Source: Youngiibacter fragilis 232.1
GTDB taxonomy: Bacteria; Bacillota; Clostridia; Clostridiales; Clostridiaceae
Assembly: GCF_000495435.3 (NCBI RefSeq)
Contig: NZ_AXUN02000168.1
Location: 1 to 34,234 of the forward strand
DNA: 34,234 bases
Reading direction: 5' to 3'
The notes under the pieces are model-generated. The model saw nothing but the letters and a program-made list of their open reading frames with translations. It had not been told where the DNA came from and searched no databases. This document shows positions 7,918 through 14,875 of this stretch, piece by piece. Each line of letters opens with the position of its first letter. Positions within the stretch are counted from its first letter, which is position 1. The position numbers and the translations under genes were made by a program.

Positions 7918-8030
7918 GTATTCACCTCCGATCTGAATGAGGGGGTTAATACCCCCAAAACTTATGAAAAAATTCACACGACACCCTACGCCCGTTCCCC
8001 AGCAAAAGAGCCCCAGAGATTTGATCCCCC

Positions 8031-8390
8031 CTACCGGTCGTGCCAGCGGTCGCCATCACGAGCTGTGATGGATGAATGGCAAGGCGTACAAAGAGCTTTG
8101 AGGTTCGATTCATCATGATTACCTCCGCGTGCGAGCGGAAGGATGTGATGCACCTCGGTAGCCGGTGTCATTTTCCTATTCTTTACACACTCTTCACAGA
8201 GCGGTTGCGATTCAATGTATCTGTCACGTATGCGCTTCCATGCCCGTCCATATCGCTTTCGGGTTACCGGATCACGATCGTACTTCTCATAGCGGGAGGC
8301 CTCCTGCTTGGCGTGCTTTTCACAAAACCGGTTCTCTGTCAGCTCAGGACAACCGGGATGAGAGCATGGTCGTTTTGGTTTTCTCGGCAT
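8031..8390 (-). CDS. HNH endonuclease
   Basis: A 119-residue phage HNH nuclease with two zinc-ligand clusters. An N-terminal CSHPGC...FCEKH zinc knuckle at about residues 9-25 precedes the HNH core: C-E-E-C (LCEECVKNRK), T-E-V-H-H-I-L-P-L, a central N (ESNLKALC) and C-T-P-C-H-S. The EVHHI motif supplies the catalytic histidine. Such HNH proteins next to the small terminase stimulate terminase-mediated cos cleavage in several phages of this architecture (established for HK97-like systems). AAAGGAGGTG precedes the ATG. A hairpin separates it from the upstream late regulator gene, so it may open the late packaging operon. Confidence 0.93.
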   Translation of the reverse strand: MPRKPKRPCSHPGCPELTENRFCEKHAKQEASRYEKYDRDPVTRKRYGRAWKRIRDRYIESQPLCEECVKNRKMTPATEVHHILPLARGGNHDESNLKALCTPCHSSITARDGDRWHDR

Positions 8391-8417
8391 AAAACACCTC
8401 CTTTAGGGCATAAAGAA

Positions 8418-8445
8418 AGCCCTCGCGGTATTTTCCACGAAGGCT
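8418..8445 (-). terminator. Hairpin terminator between the ArpU-like gene and HNH
   Basis: An 11-bp stem (AGCCCTCGCGG / CCACGAAGGCT, with two G-U-type pairs) and a TATTTT loop. On the minus strand it is followed by TTCTTT. It lies between the late regulator stop (8514) and the HNH start (8390), marking the end of the early/middle operon. A promoter for the packaging genes would have to lie in or just past it; I see no clear consensus. Confidence 0.7.
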
Positions 8446-8513
8446 CTTTGCAGCTTTCCATAATACTATTCTAGTACGGTTTTTTGTAAATTGCGTCCGC
8501 TATTTGTCCACTC

Positions 8514-8969
8514 CTAAATTCCATATAGGAGTAGTGTCAGCTGACGCAGAGCATCTTCCTTTTTCTTGTACACCCAGGAACGTTCAATATGTAGCTGTTC
8601 ACTTACATTTAGAATTGCCTCCGTCTTTGTAATATCTCGGACAAAGAATTCATTCAGGATAAATTGCGAATCCTCATCGAGATTCTCCCAAGCGGGCTTG
8701 AACCATTTCATGTACTCCAAGGCCTGTCTATAACGTTCCTTCAACACATCAATCTCATCAATACCAAAAACCAGACGGTCCTCTATCGCTTTAGGATTGT
8801 GAGCGTTGGGCATTCCGGTTGGAACCGAACTCCTCGGTGATTCTATCTTTTCATGAATGGTAGCGATGTCTTCATCAGTATGCTCAATTATATATTCCAT
8901 GTTGCTGTAATCCTTGAGCGCATTGATCGCTGCCATCTTTTTATCTAGGTAATGCCAAACTATATTCAT
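8514..8969 (-). CDS. ArpU/RinA-like late-gene transcriptional regulator (sigma region 4-like)
   Basis: A 151-residue protein. Its N-terminal half is helical (AAINALKDYSNMEYIIEH, then RLVFGIDEIDVLKERYRQALEYMKWFKPAWENL). The C-terminal half reads LDEDSQFILNEFFVRD, then ITKTEAILNVSEQLHIERSW and VYKKKEDALRQLTLLLYG, a helix-turn-helix of the sigma-70 region 4 type. This is the pattern of the DUF1492/ArpU/RinA group of Gram-positive phages, activators of late (packaging and structural) transcription. Its position, last in the replication operon and just before HNH, terS and terL, fits that role. The ATG overlaps the helicase stop by four bases. Expected targets are sites upstream of the HNH/terminase genes. 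Confidence 0.82.
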   Translation of the reverse strand: MNIVWHYLDKKMAAINALKDYSNMEYIIEHTDEDIATIHEKIESPRSSVPTGMPNAHNPKAIEDRLVFGIDEIDVLKERYRQALEYMKWFKPAWENLDEDSQFILNEFFVRDITKTEAILNVSEQLHIERSWVYKKKEDALRQLTLLLYGI

Positions 8970-10324
8970 CGCATCGAACCTCCTTTGAATGTTGCTTTAA
9001 CTGCATCGATAAGGGCTGACTGGGTGTTGTCCTTATCTTTCAATGCTTTCATCACTTTCTCATCTATCGTATCCTTGGCGATAAGATGATGAATAACTAC
9101 TGTTTCTCTTTGACCTTGTCGCCATAGTCTGGCATTGGTTTGTTGATAGAGCTCCAGACTCCAAGTCAACCCGAACCATATTAGGGTTGAGCCGCCAGCT
9201 TGAAGGTTCAGACCATGACCGGCAGACGCCGGGTGTATGACTGCAATCGGAATTTCACCGTTATTCCATCTTTTTATGGAATCAGATCCGTCTAAGGTTT
9301 CGACAGCAAATCTTTCTTTGATCCGGGCAAGATCGTGTCTAAACCAATATGCAATAAGGACAGGTTTGCCATTGGCGGCTTCGATCAAGTCCTCTAAGGC
9401 TTCCAGCTTTCGGTCATGTATATGAATAGCAGCTCCTTCATCATCATAAACCGCTCCATTAGCCATTTGCAGAAGTTTCCCCGACAGTGCAGCGGCATTA
9501 GCTGCTGTTATCTCTTCACCTTTAATCATTGCAACAAGATCCCGCTTCATAGTATCGACTGTATCCATTTCTTTTTCAGATAACCTGACAGAAATCTCGT
9601 TCATGACCAGCTCCGGCAATTTAAGATAATCGGAACCCTTCATGCTGATGGTGATGTCAGAAATCATCTGGTAGATCGTTTCTTCAGCTCCTGGTTTTGG
9701 TTTATAGGAAAATATAATCTGTTGATTGCGTTTATCAGGGCTAAAGTAGTCTTCACGATATTTCCCTATAAAACGCCCAAGGCGCTGCCCCATATCCAGC
9801 AGTCGATATTCAGCCCAGAGATCCATTAGTCCATTTGAGGAAGGAGTACCTGTAAGACCCACAACCCTTTTGACTAAAGGTCTGATTTTCAAAAGGCTTT
9901 TGAACCGCTTTGCCTGATGCGACTTAAAGGATGACAGCTCATCGATTACTACCATGTCATAGTCAAAAGGAATCCCACTCCGAGAAATAAGCCATTCAAC
10001 ATTCTCACGATTGATAATGTAAACTTGAGCTTGCTGCCGCAGGGCTGATTTCCTTTGTTCTTCGGAGCCTACAGCAACTGTGTATCTAAGTCCATTCAAA
10101 TGATCCCATTTTTCAATCTCGGTTGGCCACGTATCCCTTGCTACTCTCAGCGGTGCAATGACCAGGACCTTTCGAATCATAAAGCTATCCAGTGTGAGAT
10201 CAAAAATGGCAGTCAGTGCAATGACACTCTTGCCTAAGCCCATGTCCAACAAAATGGCTGCAATCGGATGAGTAAGGATATAATCAGTCACATATTCTTG
10301 ATATTTATGAGGACTGTATTTCAT
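8966..10324 (-). CDS. SNF2-like DEAD/DEAH helicase (phage)
   Basis: A superfamily 2 DNA translocase of 452 residues from the ATG at 10324, which has GGAGGG upstream. Motifs seen: Walker A in AAILLDMGLGKSVIALTAIF, motif II VVIDELSSFKS, motif III GLTGTPSSNGLMDLW, and C-terminal motifs IV-VI with SAGHGLNLQAGG and NARLWRQGQRETVVIHHLIA. These place it in the SNF2-like group common in clostridial prophages, where it probably acts in replication or recombination. It overlaps the VRR-NUC nuclease gene by 20 bases upstream and the late regulator by four bases downstream. The tight coupling suggests the helicase and VRR-NUC proteins work as a helicase-nuclease pair. Confidence 0.92.
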   Translation of the reverse strand: MKYSPHKYQEYVTDYILTHPIAAILLDMGLGKSVIALTAIFDLTLDSFMIRKVLVIAPLRVARDTWPTEIEKWDHLNGLRYTVAVGSEEQRKSALRQQAQVYIINRENVEWLISRSGIPFDYDMVVIDELSSFKSHQAKRFKSLLKIRPLVKRVVGLTGTPSSNGLMDLWAEYRLLDMGQRLGRFIGKYREDYFSPDKRNQQIIFSYKPKPGAEETIYQMISDITISMKGSDYLKLPELVMNEISVRLSEKEMDTVDTMKRDLVAMIKGEEITAANAAALSGKLLQMANGAVYDDEGAAIHIHDRKLEALEDLIEAANGKPVLIAYWFRHDLARIKERFAVETLDGSDSIKRWNNGEIPIAVIHPASAGHGLNLQAGGSTLIWFGLTWSLELYQQTNARLWRQGQRETVVIHHLIAKDTIDEKVMKALKDKDNTQSALIDAVKATFKGGSMR

Positions 10325-10586
10325 TAAGTATCCCTCCAATCTGCTCCTTCTGGTCTATGCAGAATACTAAAAATCCAAGTGCTTCTAACTGTCTTTTTCG
10401 CTTTTCCTGGAGTGGGCGCATTGTTTTACCAGGAGCTTTCACTTCAATAAAGGCCATCTTCCCTCCAGGTAGAAGCACCAACCGATCCGGCATTCCATCA
10501 AGACCGGGTGATGTGAACTTTAATGCGAGGCCACTTTTATCTTTCGTTTCTCTTACCAATTTTTGTTCAATAATTTTTTCTCTCAT
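10305..10586 (-). CDS. VRR-NUC domain nuclease
   Basis: A compact 93-residue PD-(D/E)xK-type nuclease. The core is seen as SGLALKFTSPGLDGMPDRLVLL, then KMAFIEVKAPGKTMRPLQ and a C-terminal RQLEALGFLVFCID. The catalytic set is the D of GMPDR and E-V-K of IEVKAPG, with the trailing Q. Stand-alone VRR-NUC proteins in phages act as structure-specific (Holliday-junction-like) nucleases. GGAGG lies before the ATG. It overlaps the helicase gene by 20 bases. Confidence 0.92.
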   Translation of the reverse strand: MREKIIEQKLVRETKDKSGLALKFTSPGLDGMPDRLVLLPGGKMAFIEVKAPGKTMRPLQEKRKRQLEALGFLVFCIDQKEQIGGILNEIQSS

Positions 10587-10665
10587 ATATCCTCCATGTT
10601 CCTCAAATCCAAAAAGACTCTATACGCGCGCAAACGTGCGTCTGCAGGTGTTGTATCTTCTTTTC

Positions 10666-10878
10666 TTATAGAATTATTTTTAATAATGATTTTAGGAACA
10701 CTGGTACACTTGCCATTTCGCCCCCTGCTTTTTCAGGGGCTGACGCCCGTTCCGATGTGATGTACCGAAATGCATTTGTGGGTTCATCGGAACGAGTCAT
10801 GTCAGTTCCCAAAGAGGTGGTGTTCCCAATGTTCCAAACTTCATCATGGGTTGGGAACATACAGCCACTGTGGCCCAT
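10666..10878 (-). CDS. Possible small ORF overlapping the vapE end
   Basis: A 70-residue frame, MGHSGCMFPTHDEVWNIGNT and onward, overlapping the last 35 bases of vapE in another frame. Internal Met at about 10860 is a further start candidate; no strong ribosome binding site precedes either. Proline/threonine-rich peptides of this flavour (GNTTSLGTDMTRSDEP, APEKAGG) do recur after vapE in related elements, from memory. The frame may instead be a by-product of the GTTCC-rich palindromes that fill this stretch. It could be an in vivo frameshifted tail of VapE, a small protein, or not translated. Confidence 0.3.
   Translation of the reverse strand: MGHSGCMFPTHDEVWNIGNTTSLGTDMTRSDEPTNAFRYITSERASAPEKAGGEMASVPVFLKSLLKIIL
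10695..10858. repeat. Cluster of GTTCC/GGAAC palindromes downstream of vapE
   Basis: GGAAC or GTTCC occurs seven times in 164 bases (10695, 10749, 10789, 10805, 10822, 10831, 10854). Two pairs form perfect inverted repeats: CGTTCCGATG (10748-10757) with CATCGGAACG (10785-10794), and GTTCCCAA (10822-10829) with TTGGGAAC (10851-10858). A GC-rich hairpin, CCCCTG / CAGGGG, stands at 10722-10739. The set looks like a protein-binding or replication site rather than chance. Confidence 0.55.
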
Positions 10879-13189
10879 AAATCGGGATTCGCTCTTTTTT
10901 CACCAGACCACTCCAGCCACCGATCCCCGCCATGATCGTTGAGATCTCATTTCCGTCAAGCCTTCGCATGTTAGCACGATCTTTTCCGAAACACTCACAC
11001 CAGATTTCCATGTTGGAAACCGATGTTCGCTTTCGTACTCCGACACGATGGCTATCTCCGAACTCTGAACCACTTATGAAGTTTCGACGCTCAAAGGTGT
11101 CCATGCTATTCCAGTCCTCTGGCAAAAGGGTGTCAAGGTAATCGCGCACAAGCCCTTCACGCTCATCGGATTCCATGGCTTCCCGTTGTTCATCTTTGGC
11201 GAGCTTTTCAAGACTCGCGTCAAGGTACAGTTTTTCACCAGCCTTGGTGTATACCAATGTCTCAGCCCATATTTGCAATACTTCTTCTTGTGTAAGCTGC
11301 CAAGAATGTTTTCTTCCGTTACCGGGAGTTTTTATGGGCCAGAAGCGTCGATTGCCCGTAGTGTCCCTCAAGTATCCCTTCTCTGCATTTGTGGTTCCGA
11401 AAAAGACACATTGCCTCAAGTGAGGAGTTGCCCTTCGTCCAAAGCTGGCACGATAGATGTCGTTCTGGCGTGATAGAAAGCTTCTCAGCGTTTCCACTTC
11501 CGCTTTTTTCAGCCCGGCTAGTTCTCCGATCTCAAGTATCCAATAGCCCTGCAGCTTCTCAGCGGCGGTTTTGTCCTTTGTATCTGAAAGGCTCAGCGAG
11601 TCAGAAAACCACTCACCTCCTAGTTTGGCTATGAGCGTGCTTTTCCCAACGCCCTGCGGACCATTCAGAACCAGCATGGAATCAAACTTACAGCCTGGAT
11701 TCATAACACGGGCTATGGCTGCACAAAGAGTCTTTCGGGTTATAGATCTCACATAGGGATTGTCAGAAGCCCCGAGATAATCGATCAGTAAAGTGTCAAC
11801 GCGATGTATTTCATCCCACTCAGGTAATGAATCAATGAACTCTCGGATCGGATGATAGGAACGGTCGTCAGTCACCTTTGCTACCGCGATGTCATAATTA
11901 CGGGCAGAGAAAGTACCATAGTGGGTATCGATGTAACTGACAAGCTGCGCATCATCTGCATCTCTCCAAAACCTTGAAGGATGTGTCCAGGGAACGTCGC
12001 CTTTGATTTCCAGATTGTCAGAGAGCTGATTGAACACAATACCTTTTAGGTTCAGATCATTTTCGATTATGAGCGTGAGGTTTCTTAGTGTGTTTTTTAC
12101 AACACCTGTCTTTTCTAGTTCAAGCTGCTTCTGCCAATCTTCATCTTCAAACTCGCTTTCAGCCTGCGTCCTACGCTCCTCTGCAAATTGTTCCTTCACA
12201 CGTTCATCTTTTATTGCTAAATCGGACATTGCTTTGTAGGATGGATGTTTGCTTGGCGGTGTATCTTCAGCAACCTTATCATCTAAATCACGGAATCTAT
12301 GGACACGAACAAGGTCAAAAGCATTGAGGAGCTTCCCGCAGGCAGGATCAGTGGCATGGTGGCTGTATGCGAATTTCACGTCATAGATCACTAGTCCGGC
12401 TGAAGAGTCTGCAGGGGTATAATCATAGCGGCCATTCATTGCACTTGGTTCATATATTTCCTTCAGGAAGGTATCGATGGCTTCTTCAATGGTATAAGCT
12501 CTGCAAAATGCACCGACAACACCTTCCTTGGAAAGTGGATCTGCCTGTTGGGTTATCTTTCGCTGGACCACCTCCGACTGCCGAGATGATACCGGCCACG
12601 TAGATGTATCGCGCCAATCAGCGTATTTGGAAAGATACAAATCGGGATCAAGCAAATCTCCGTCTATTTCTTTGAATACAAACTCTCCATCGGAGGGTGT
12701 AGATGGCCAATACATCAGCCTTGATGGTTCATAGGTGGTGTCGTCGAACAGATCGATTCCTATTTCCTTTGCCACCATGCGCCCCAGTGCCGGATATTCA
12801 TCTTCACTGACTTCACGTGCTAATGGAATAAGTAGTCTGAGCCTTGGAGCATTAGGTGTATTTTTATGAGTTGAGTAGATGCAGCATTTAAAATCGTGCA
12901 GAGTTTCAATCTGGTCCCAGATTCCTGGCTTTGCATAGTCCATATCTAGAGTCAGCATAGAACGACTTAAGACAAATCCATTTCGACGCTTACCTTCACG
13001 AAGAGCACCTCCAACAAAACCACCTACATCTTTTATGGAGTCTTGTTTGGCACGACTCAACTTGCGAAACTCGGATACCGTTTCTGTAGTCCGTATGGTT
13101 GTCATAACTCGGGCGGTAAAATCCTCCCAAGTTATGTCTTTGTTCTTCCATTTCTTATCCATACGGCTGTTACCAAACGCTATTTTCAT
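10844..13189 (-). CDS. VapE-type primase-helicase
   Basis: A 781-residue phage replication protein. The N-terminal part carries archaeo-eukaryotic-like primase features: TLDMDY at about 80-85 (metal ligands), YSTHKNTP at 105-112 and RLRLLIPL. A middle region with PrimCT-like helices follows. The C-terminal virulence-associated E helicase domain has Walker A G510-PQGVGKST, Walker B-like WILEIGEL and sensor FFGTTN, then RRFWPIK. It probably unwinds and primes phage DNA for the family A polymerase encoded upstream. GGAGG lies close before the ATG, and its start overlaps the upstream stop by four bases. The 'virulence' name is historical. The palindrome cluster at its 3' end could be a cognate origin. 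Confidence 0.93.
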   Translation of the reverse strand: MKIAFGNSRMDKKWKNKDITWEDFTARVMTTIRTTETVSEFRKLSRAKQDSIKDVGGFVGGALREGKRRNGFVLSRSMLTLDMDYAKPGIWDQIETLHDFKCCIYSTHKNTPNAPRLRLLIPLAREVSEDEYPALGRMVAKEIGIDLFDDTTYEPSRLMYWPSTPSDGEFVFKEIDGDLLDPDLYLSKYADWRDTSTWPVSSRQSEVVQRKITQQADPLSKEGVVGAFCRAYTIEEAIDTFLKEIYEPSAMNGRYDYTPADSSAGLVIYDVKFAYSHHATDPACGKLLNAFDLVRVHRFRDLDDKVAEDTPPSKHPSYKAMSDLAIKDERVKEQFAEERRTQAESEFEDEDWQKQLELEKTGVVKNTLRNLTLIIENDLNLKGIVFNQLSDNLEIKGDVPWTHPSRFWRDADDAQLVSYIDTHYGTFSARNYDIAVAKVTDDRSYHPIREFIDSLPEWDEIHRVDTLLIDYLGASDNPYVRSITRKTLCAAIARVMNPGCKFDSMLVLNGPQGVGKSTLIAKLGGEWFSDSLSLSDTKDKTAAEKLQGYWILEIGELAGLKKAEVETLRSFLSRQNDIYRASFGRRATPHLRQCVFFGTTNAEKGYLRDTTGNRRFWPIKTPGNGRKHSWQLTQEEVLQIWAETLVYTKAGEKLYLDASLEKLAKDEQREAMESDEREGLVRDYLDTLLPEDWNSMDTFERRNFISGSEFGDSHRVGVRKRTSVSNMEIWCECFGKDRANMRRLDGNEISTIMAGIGGWSGLVKKERIPIYGPQWLYVPNP

Positions 13190-13605
13190 ATTTTCTGCAC
13201 CTCCTTACAGTTTTCGGTGAAGTATCTGATGGTCATACGATGCTTCGTTGCTTTATCGATTTCGGTCCTCATCCCGCTTGAAATATGACTTCCAAACACC
13301 CATAGCTCATTACACTTTCTAAGCCAGACCATGCCGAAGAATAATCCCAATTTCCTTTCATCCGGATCATGATCATCCATTACCTGCGGGTAAAGCAGAT
13401 GAGGAGCGAAGGGTATCGCTCCTTTATCCACCGCAAATCTTAAGTATTTTCTGGCATTCTCAAGATTGATTTTTATATCTCCGGCAAAGGGTGAGCATAT
13501 GAACACGCAAGGTCTATGGCTTTTCGCTTTTTCTTCTCGTTCTAAATTACCCAGAGCTTCTGCGGCTGTTGGATCTGGGTAGCCTTCTGCGTTGTACTTG
13601 TCCAT
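13186..13605 (-). CDS. Nucleoside 2-deoxyribosyltransferase-like protein (DUF4406/DUF7768 type)
   Basis: A 139-residue protein. After a 28-residue leader the domain reads CVFICSPFAGDIKINLENAR then KYLRFAVDKGAIPFAPHLLY and PQVMDD, ending LRKCNELWVFG and SSGMRTEIDKA. This is the fold of nucleoside deoxyribosyltransferase relatives: the SPF(A/S)G loop and an acidic residue in the final helix would bind a nucleotide. In phages these proteins are thought to act in nucleotide salvage or nucleotide-signal handling, but none of this exact type is established to me. GAGGTGG before the ATG lies in the end of the antirepressor gene, and its stop overlaps the vapE start. Confidence 0.8.
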   Translation of the reverse strand: MDKYNAEGYPDPTAAEALGNLEREEKAKSHRPCVFICSPFAGDIKINLENARKYLRFAVDKGAIPFAPHLLYPQVMDDHDPDERKLGLFFGMVWLRKCNELWVFGSHISSGMRTEIDKATKHRMTIRYFTENCKEVQKI

Positions 13606-13607
13606 GG

Positions 13608-14399
13608 CTACACCACCTCGAAACTTGATTCTTGCTCGATCAGCGGGAATATGCCATGTGATTTCAGCAGTTCATAGATGAACAAACGTCCCTTTTGAGT
13701 CCAGTAAGTATGAACCTTTGAGTGCATGCTGCCGTCACCGCCTGGATAGCTATGAGTCTTGGTTGCGGTATATCCATGCTGAGCATGTTTCTGATAAAGA
13801 AGCCAGATATTACCCTGACGGAATTGGACCCCCAGATCATGAAGATACTCATTAAGCCAGCGACCAGATTTTCCATAATCCTTAGCAATCGCGGTGATGG
13901 CCACAGCATCCTTACAGTTTAGGACCACATCGTAATAGCTTGCCTTAGGCTGCATTTCAGCAATCTGTTGTTCCTGAATGCTGATGTTTGCAACCAGAGC
14001 AGCATTTCTTGTCCGCTCTGCTTTAAGTTCCTGCAAAGCCCTGATCCAGAGGTCTGGGTTTGCAAGCAGCTCATCCGCCGCATAGAGTCCATGTTTTCGG
14101 ATAGACGGCAGCACTTCATGGGTAACCCAGCGCTTGAACTTCTTAGCTTCCGGTTTTCGGGAAACCAAGATTATGTTATACAGACCACTTTCATTGATAA
14201 TGGATACTTCTTGCCTTCCTCCAAGGGTGTCGATAATGTCGACTCCCTTTTCATCGTTATCCAGGCGTGCCATAACATCACGACTGTTCCCGATTTCAAG
14301 CACTGAACACACATCTTTCAGAACCCACCAAGGGTCTCCATTCTTCAAAACTGTTCTGACCGTACTTCCCTCGTAGTTAAATTTTTTTAAATCGTTCAT
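13608..14399 (-). CDS. Phage antirepressor (BRO-N plus KilA-C domains)
   Basis: 263 residues from the ATG at 14399, which has GGAGG 7 bases upstream. The N-terminal BRO domain is clear: VRTVLKNGDPWWVLKDVCSV, RDVMARLDNDEKGV, GGRQEVSIINESGLYNIIL, SRKPEAKKFKRWVTHEVLPS, IRKHG. A coiled linker follows (LQELKAERTRNAALVANISI). The C-terminal KilA-C/ANT domain reads ITAIAKDYGKSGRWLNEYLH and ends in TQKGRLFIYELLKSHGI. Such proteins bind repressors or DNA to switch prophages to lytic growth. A hairpin with a T-run lies between its ribosome binding site and the non-coding block upstream, suggesting control by attenuation. Confidence 0.93.
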   Translation of the reverse strand: MNDLKKFNYEGSTVRTVLKNGDPWWVLKDVCSVLEIGNSRDVMARLDNDEKGVDIIDTLGGRQEVSIINESGLYNIILVSRKPEAKKFKRWVTHEVLPSIRKHGLYAADELLANPDLWIRALQELKAERTRNAALVANISIQEQQIAEMQPKASYYDVVLNCKDAVAITAIAKDYGKSGRWLNEYLHDLGVQFRQGNIWLLYQKHAQHGYTATKTHSYPGGDGSMHSKVHTYWTQKGRLFIYELLKSHGIFPLIEQESSFEVV

Positions 14400-14435
14400 T
14401 GTGAACCTCCTGCTATAGTTGTAAGGCGGCATAGA

Positions 14436-14481
14436 CTGCCCTCAGCTATATGCAAAAAAAGAGAGGGCTTCGAACCCCCTC
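14436..14481 (-). terminator. Hairpin with T-run ahead of the antirepressor (copy A of a repeated leader)
   Basis: On the minus strand GAGGG-N9-CCCTC, enclosing the palindrome TTCGAA, is followed by TCTTTTTTT, then by GCATATAG and TGAGGGCAG. A related arrangement (TTCGAA hairpin, T-run, GCATAT, TGAGGGGCAG) is found at 19050-19098. The stem is short, so termination may be partial; it could act as an attenuator for the antirepressor. Confidence 0.55.
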
Positions 14482-14490
14482 AAATTAATC

Positions 14491-14855
14491 TTTTTTATAT
14501 TATCCTCAGGTTTGCATTATCCTCAACTTTGTCAAGAGTGGCCTATTTGTAGTAATCCTCTGTATAAATGTTGTTGATAATATTTAGATGCATATCCAAT
14601 GTAGTGACTATTTTTCAACAATTGAAGTGTAAAAGATATATATTAAATTAGTTATAATGATACCGTAACTCTGGTTAATGAGCTGATACGGTCGAGGAAC
14701 CAATCTGGGAAAACAACTAGGATGAATTTGCAAAAGACTGTGATATTAGATAAATAGCAACTTTATTATCCTCTGCTTTTGTGAAACAAACATTGTATAA
14801 TACACCATTTTTGTAATAGTTGATGATAACGTAAACCTGAGGATAATATAAAAAA
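14491..14855. repeat. Non-coding block bounded by perfect 23-bp inverted repeats, with iteron-like motifs
   Basis: This AT-rich stretch between the antirepressor and the DNA polymerase holds no convincing gene. Its two ends, 14491-14513 and 14833-14855, are perfect inverted copies of 23 bp (core TATTATCCTCAGGTTT). The motif ATTATCCTC appears at 14499, 14516 and 14765, an imperfect copy (TAATCCTC) at 14553, and an inverted copy at 14839-14847. The first two are 17 bp apart. A TATAAT box at 14653-14658 could start a plus-strand transcript of about 210 nt ending in the palindrome at 14850-14875; its -35 is weak. Candidate roles are a replication origin, a regulator-binding region, a small RNA gene, or a small non-autonomous mobile element. 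Confidence 0.65.
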
Positions 14856-14875
14856 TCCTGAATTCAGGATTTTTT
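14850..14875. terminator. Bidirectional palindromic terminator at the end of the polymerase gene
   Basis: A perfect 26-bp palindrome centred on an EcoRI-like GAATTC: AATCCTGAATTCAGGATT, flanked by A6 on the left and T6 on the right. Read in either direction it gives a hairpin plus T-run. The TGA stop of the DNA polymerase gene lies inside the stem. Confidence 0.85.

Noticed and set aside
14653-14801. Two TATAAT boxes as certain promoters in the inverted-repeat block
   Set aside because: Both lack a convincing -35 at 16-18 bp in this AT-rich DNA; kept only as a possibility in the block's description.
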